Source of the DNA: Stutzerimonas kirkiae
GTDB taxonomy: Bacteria; Pseudomonadota; Gammaproteobacteria; Pseudomonadales; Pseudomonadaceae
Direction of reading: 5' to 3'
NCBI RefSeq assembly: GCF_004327335.1
Contig: NZ_QJUO01000017.1
Span: 27,989-91,988, forward strand
Length of the DNA stretch: 64,000 nt
The position numbers and the translations under genes are program-made. Shown piece after piece: positions 62,385-64,000 of this stretch (positions are counted from its first letter, which is position 1; each line of letters begins with the position of its first letter). A model generated the notes under the pieces. It did not search any database, had not been told where the DNA came from, and saw only the letters and a list, made by a program, of their open reading frames with translations.

Positions 62385-62415
62385 AAATAGCCCCGGCAGT
62401 GCCGGGGCTATTTTT
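62385..62415. terminator. Bidirectional terminator
   Basis: AAATAGCCCCGGC-AGT-GCCGGGGCTATTT, 13-bp stem followed by TT. It ends symE on the right-reading strand and the immunity gene on the other. Confidence 0.93.
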
Positions 62416-62737
62416 AAAACACTTCATGCCTGAGTAGCTTAAAGAAACTATCCTTCCTGACGACCTCCTCTATAGAAGACGATCGCTCTGTCGCATTTAT
62501 GTAGAGCAATACGGGAAAGTCCGGAAAATCTTGCTCTACAGGCTCTTCATCAAACGAATCAACATTTACCTTCAGAACATAGTGCTCCGAATCATTACGC
62601 CCCCACACGTAGTAAATGCCACCTTGATAGGAACTCTCTCTTTCCTCAAGAGAAACTCCAAGCATTTCTTCCACATATTCTTTCGCCAACAGAAGACTTA
62701 ACTCCCGCCCCCCATATAGGTCGTATGCAATAGTCAT
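62414..62737 (-). CDS. Putative immunity protein
   Basis: A 107-residue acidic cytoplasmic protein (ELSLLLAKEYVEEMLGVSLEERESSYQGGIYYVWGRND, EEPVEQDFPDFPVLLYINATE). No family recognised. Its ATG overlaps the toxin stop (ATGA), and it is AT-richer than the toxin gene, as immunity genes often are. The role is inferred from context. Confidence 0.65.
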   Translation of the reverse strand: MTIAYDLYGGRELSLLLAKEYVEEMLGVSLEERESSYQGGIYYVWGRNDSEHYVLKVNVDSFDEEPVEQDFPDFPVLLYINATERSSSIEEVVRKDSFFKLLRHEVF

Positions 62738-63372
62738 TTTGGGAGAGCCACGCTTGGAGCTCGGCCTGTAGCTGTTGCTGCAGAGTCATAAATCATAAAG
62801 TTAACTTCACGCCCTGCCCGAGAGCTCAACTGGCTTGCCAAATCTTTCAACCCAAGAGCTTGCAAGTCTCTCGCACTTAATGGCCCAGTACGAGCCCCCC
62901 CACTTCTCAAGCCTATTCCTAGGGATTGAGCACGCTGCAAAAGCTCCGGGCTTGCCAAAGCAATATCAAAGTCACTAACTCTGCCAACATCAAATGCTTG
63001 CCCGGTTCTGAAACTTTGCCCTGTTACAGCACTTCCTTGAAGAATGGGCTCTACATTCCCATAGCCAGCTCGTGTTAAGCCGTCCCGAGTATCTGCACCA
63101 AAGCGCGCAAAATCATCTGCACTTGAAAAACCCTTGGGAACTGCAGTTGCTTTTGCCCCAACTGTATCACCCGACGCGAATTTCGTTGTCCAGGCGTCCA
63201 GGCCCAGACGTGGCGCGGCTTCCCAGCGCGTTACACCCAGGTGATGCTCCGTTGCCGCGTAAAATGGCCCCGACGCGACTTTCGGCGTTGCAAGCTGCAC
63301 GCCCAGAACCGCCCAGGCCAGCAACAACAGGCCCAGCCAGAGCAGCGGATTTCCAGAGTGGATTCGATTCAT
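62734..63372 (-). CDS. Putative secreted/membrane-anchored nucleotidyltransferase-fold toxin
   Basis: A 212-residue protein. A membrane segment (LLWLGLLLLAWAVLGVQLA) is followed by a linker and a C-terminal domain: ILQGSAVTGQSFRTGQAFDV, GRVSDFDIALASPELL, GREVNFMIYDSA. The G-S start and the DxD in SDFDIA fit the nucleotidyltransferase (MNT-like) fold seen in toxin tips of CDI/Rhs systems. The start at the ATG 63372 (a GTG two codons earlier is possible). Translationally coupled to the immunity gene. Substrate unknown. Confidence 0.62.
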   Translation of the reverse strand: MNRIHSGNPLLWLGLLLLAWAVLGVQLATPKVASGPFYAATEHHLGVTRWEAAPRLGLDAWTTKFASGDTVGAKATAVPKGFSSADDFARFGADTRDGLTRAGYGNVEPILQGSAVTGQSFRTGQAFDVGRVSDFDIALASPELLQRAQSLGIGLRSGGARTGPLSARDLQALGLKDLASQLSSRAGREVNFMIYDSAATATGRAPSVALPK

Positions 63373-63533
63373 GGACACGAGCTTAGCGGCCCGCCCGCCG
63401 TTGCGCAGCTAAAAACTCAAGCTCCCGGCCGGGGCGGTGGCGCAGCCGCCGGGCCGGCCGGGGGCCAACAAGCGCAGCGCGTTAGCCTCTGCGGGTACAG
63501 CAGAGTGAAGGGGCGGTGGCCCGCCCCTCGTCC
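63373..63533. other. GC-rich gap after the toxin gene
   Basis: About 160 GC-rich bases with several GGCCGG-type inverted patches; no gene seen. Confidence 0.3.
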
Positions 63534-63719
63534 TCAGCGCGGCGCGTAGCCCGCCTCGGCCAGCGCTCGCTGGAGCTGGTTGATCGCCTCGATCATCTGC
63601 TGCGTTTCCCGATTGTCCACCGCCAGGCTGCGGCAGTCGCTGTAGCTGATGCGCTTGACCAACTGCGCCAGGGCCCAGGCCAGGTTGCTGTTGAGCTCCA
63701 GGGGGATTGCCGTGTTCAT
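63534..63719 (-). CDS. Small element-type hypothetical protein
   Basis: A 61-residue protein (PLELNSNLAWALAQLVKRISYSDCRSLAVDNRETQQMIEAINQLQRALAEAGYAPR), helical and probably cytoplasmic. Similar short ORFs occur in Pseudomonas integrative elements; function unknown. GAGG lies 9 bases before the ATG at 63719; the frame opens earlier but with low-complexity sequence. Confidence 0.65.
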   Translation of the reverse strand: MNTAIPLELNSNLAWALAQLVKRISYSDCRSLAVDNRETQQMIEAINQLQRALAEAGYAPR

Positions 63720-64000
63720 CGCGTGTTCCTCTTCGTGCTCGACACTCGCCGCGAGCGCCGTTTGCCCCGTCCGCGCAGCCCCGCGCGCAGGCCGGTCAAG
63801 GGCGGCGCAGCCGGGCGAAGCCTTCACCCTTGACGGGCCGAGCACGGGGCTATCCTGACCGGGCACACGGAGGGCGCTTTACTCGGTCTCCCAGGCGCGG
63901 CTTTTCGCTCTGGCTCTGCTCTGGCCTTGGCTTTTGGGGAGCCCCCTTGGGGGCGGACGGGAGCTGGGCAGCCGTTGCGGGGTACGAGCAACGCAGTGCG
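63720..64000. other. Window end inside the element
   Basis: The last 281 bases are GC-rich with an inverted patch GAGCCCCCTTGGGGGC near 63939. No gene can be called; the element continues beyond the window. Confidence 0.3.

Overview
The window looks like chromosome from a Pseudomonas/Azotobacter-type gammaproteobacterium. It is GC-rich and carries Pseudomonas hallmarks: a Crc C-terminus beside a DUF4870 gene and rph, a complete wspABCDEF-wspR cluster, a CdaR/GntP/glycerate kinase block, gshA, and ECF sigma/FecR/TonB-receptor signalling. A CooA-like CO sensor next to cowN, a nitrogenase-protecting gene, hints at a diazotrophic strain or lineage.

Layout. 1-5.6 kb: crc (partial), DUF4870, a PAS-GGDEF cyclase, rph and an RlmI-like methyltransferase. 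5.7-11.8 kb: an iron-type surface-signalling operon (ECF sigma, FecR, TonB receptor) extended by a lipoprotein and an exported rhodanese, behind a Fur-like box. 12-19.8 kb: a two-partner secretion pair, TpsB then a 2016-residue TpsA adhesin. 20.4-29.2 kb: MgtC, a frameshifted DUF4153 membrane protein, ilvD and a large SNF2 ATPase. 29.4-32.2 kb: a decayed ECF sigma/FecR/receptor locus with an intact terC between its pieces. 32.2-40.4 kb: gshA, an MHYT-GGDEF-EAL protein (MucR-like), and CdaR, a GntP permease and glycerate kinase for glycerate/sugar-diacid use. 40.7-42.4 kb: a truncated hypothetical gene, the CooA-like regulator behind a sigma-54-type promoter, and cowN behind a CooA-type dyad. 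42.5-50.9 kb: the Wsp surface-sensing cluster, then an exported alpha/beta hydrolase.

52.2-64 kb is accessory DNA. The 53.5-59.2 kb part is a patchwork, partly AT-rich, of dispersed palindromic repeats (core GGGGACAGATTTATTT), a broken RAYT transposase, a ParD/ParE-like toxin-antitoxin pair, two copies of a toxin-remnant/lipoprotein cassette and gene fragments cut at repeat edges. From 59.2 kb to the end lies an integrative-element-like backbone: a CHC2-TOPRIM-ATPase primase (3' end replaced by a repeat, with in-frame palindromes in its linker), an XRE regulator, a SymE-like toxin, a probable nucleotidyltransferase toxin with an overlapping immunity gene, and a small element-type ORF.

Themes: c-di-GMP signalling (three GGDEF proteins and Wsp) with a secreted adhesin; iron/TonB signalling in one intact and one fossil copy; a compact CO-response module; and a cassette-rich variable region. 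No rRNA, tRNA or CRISPR array was recognised.
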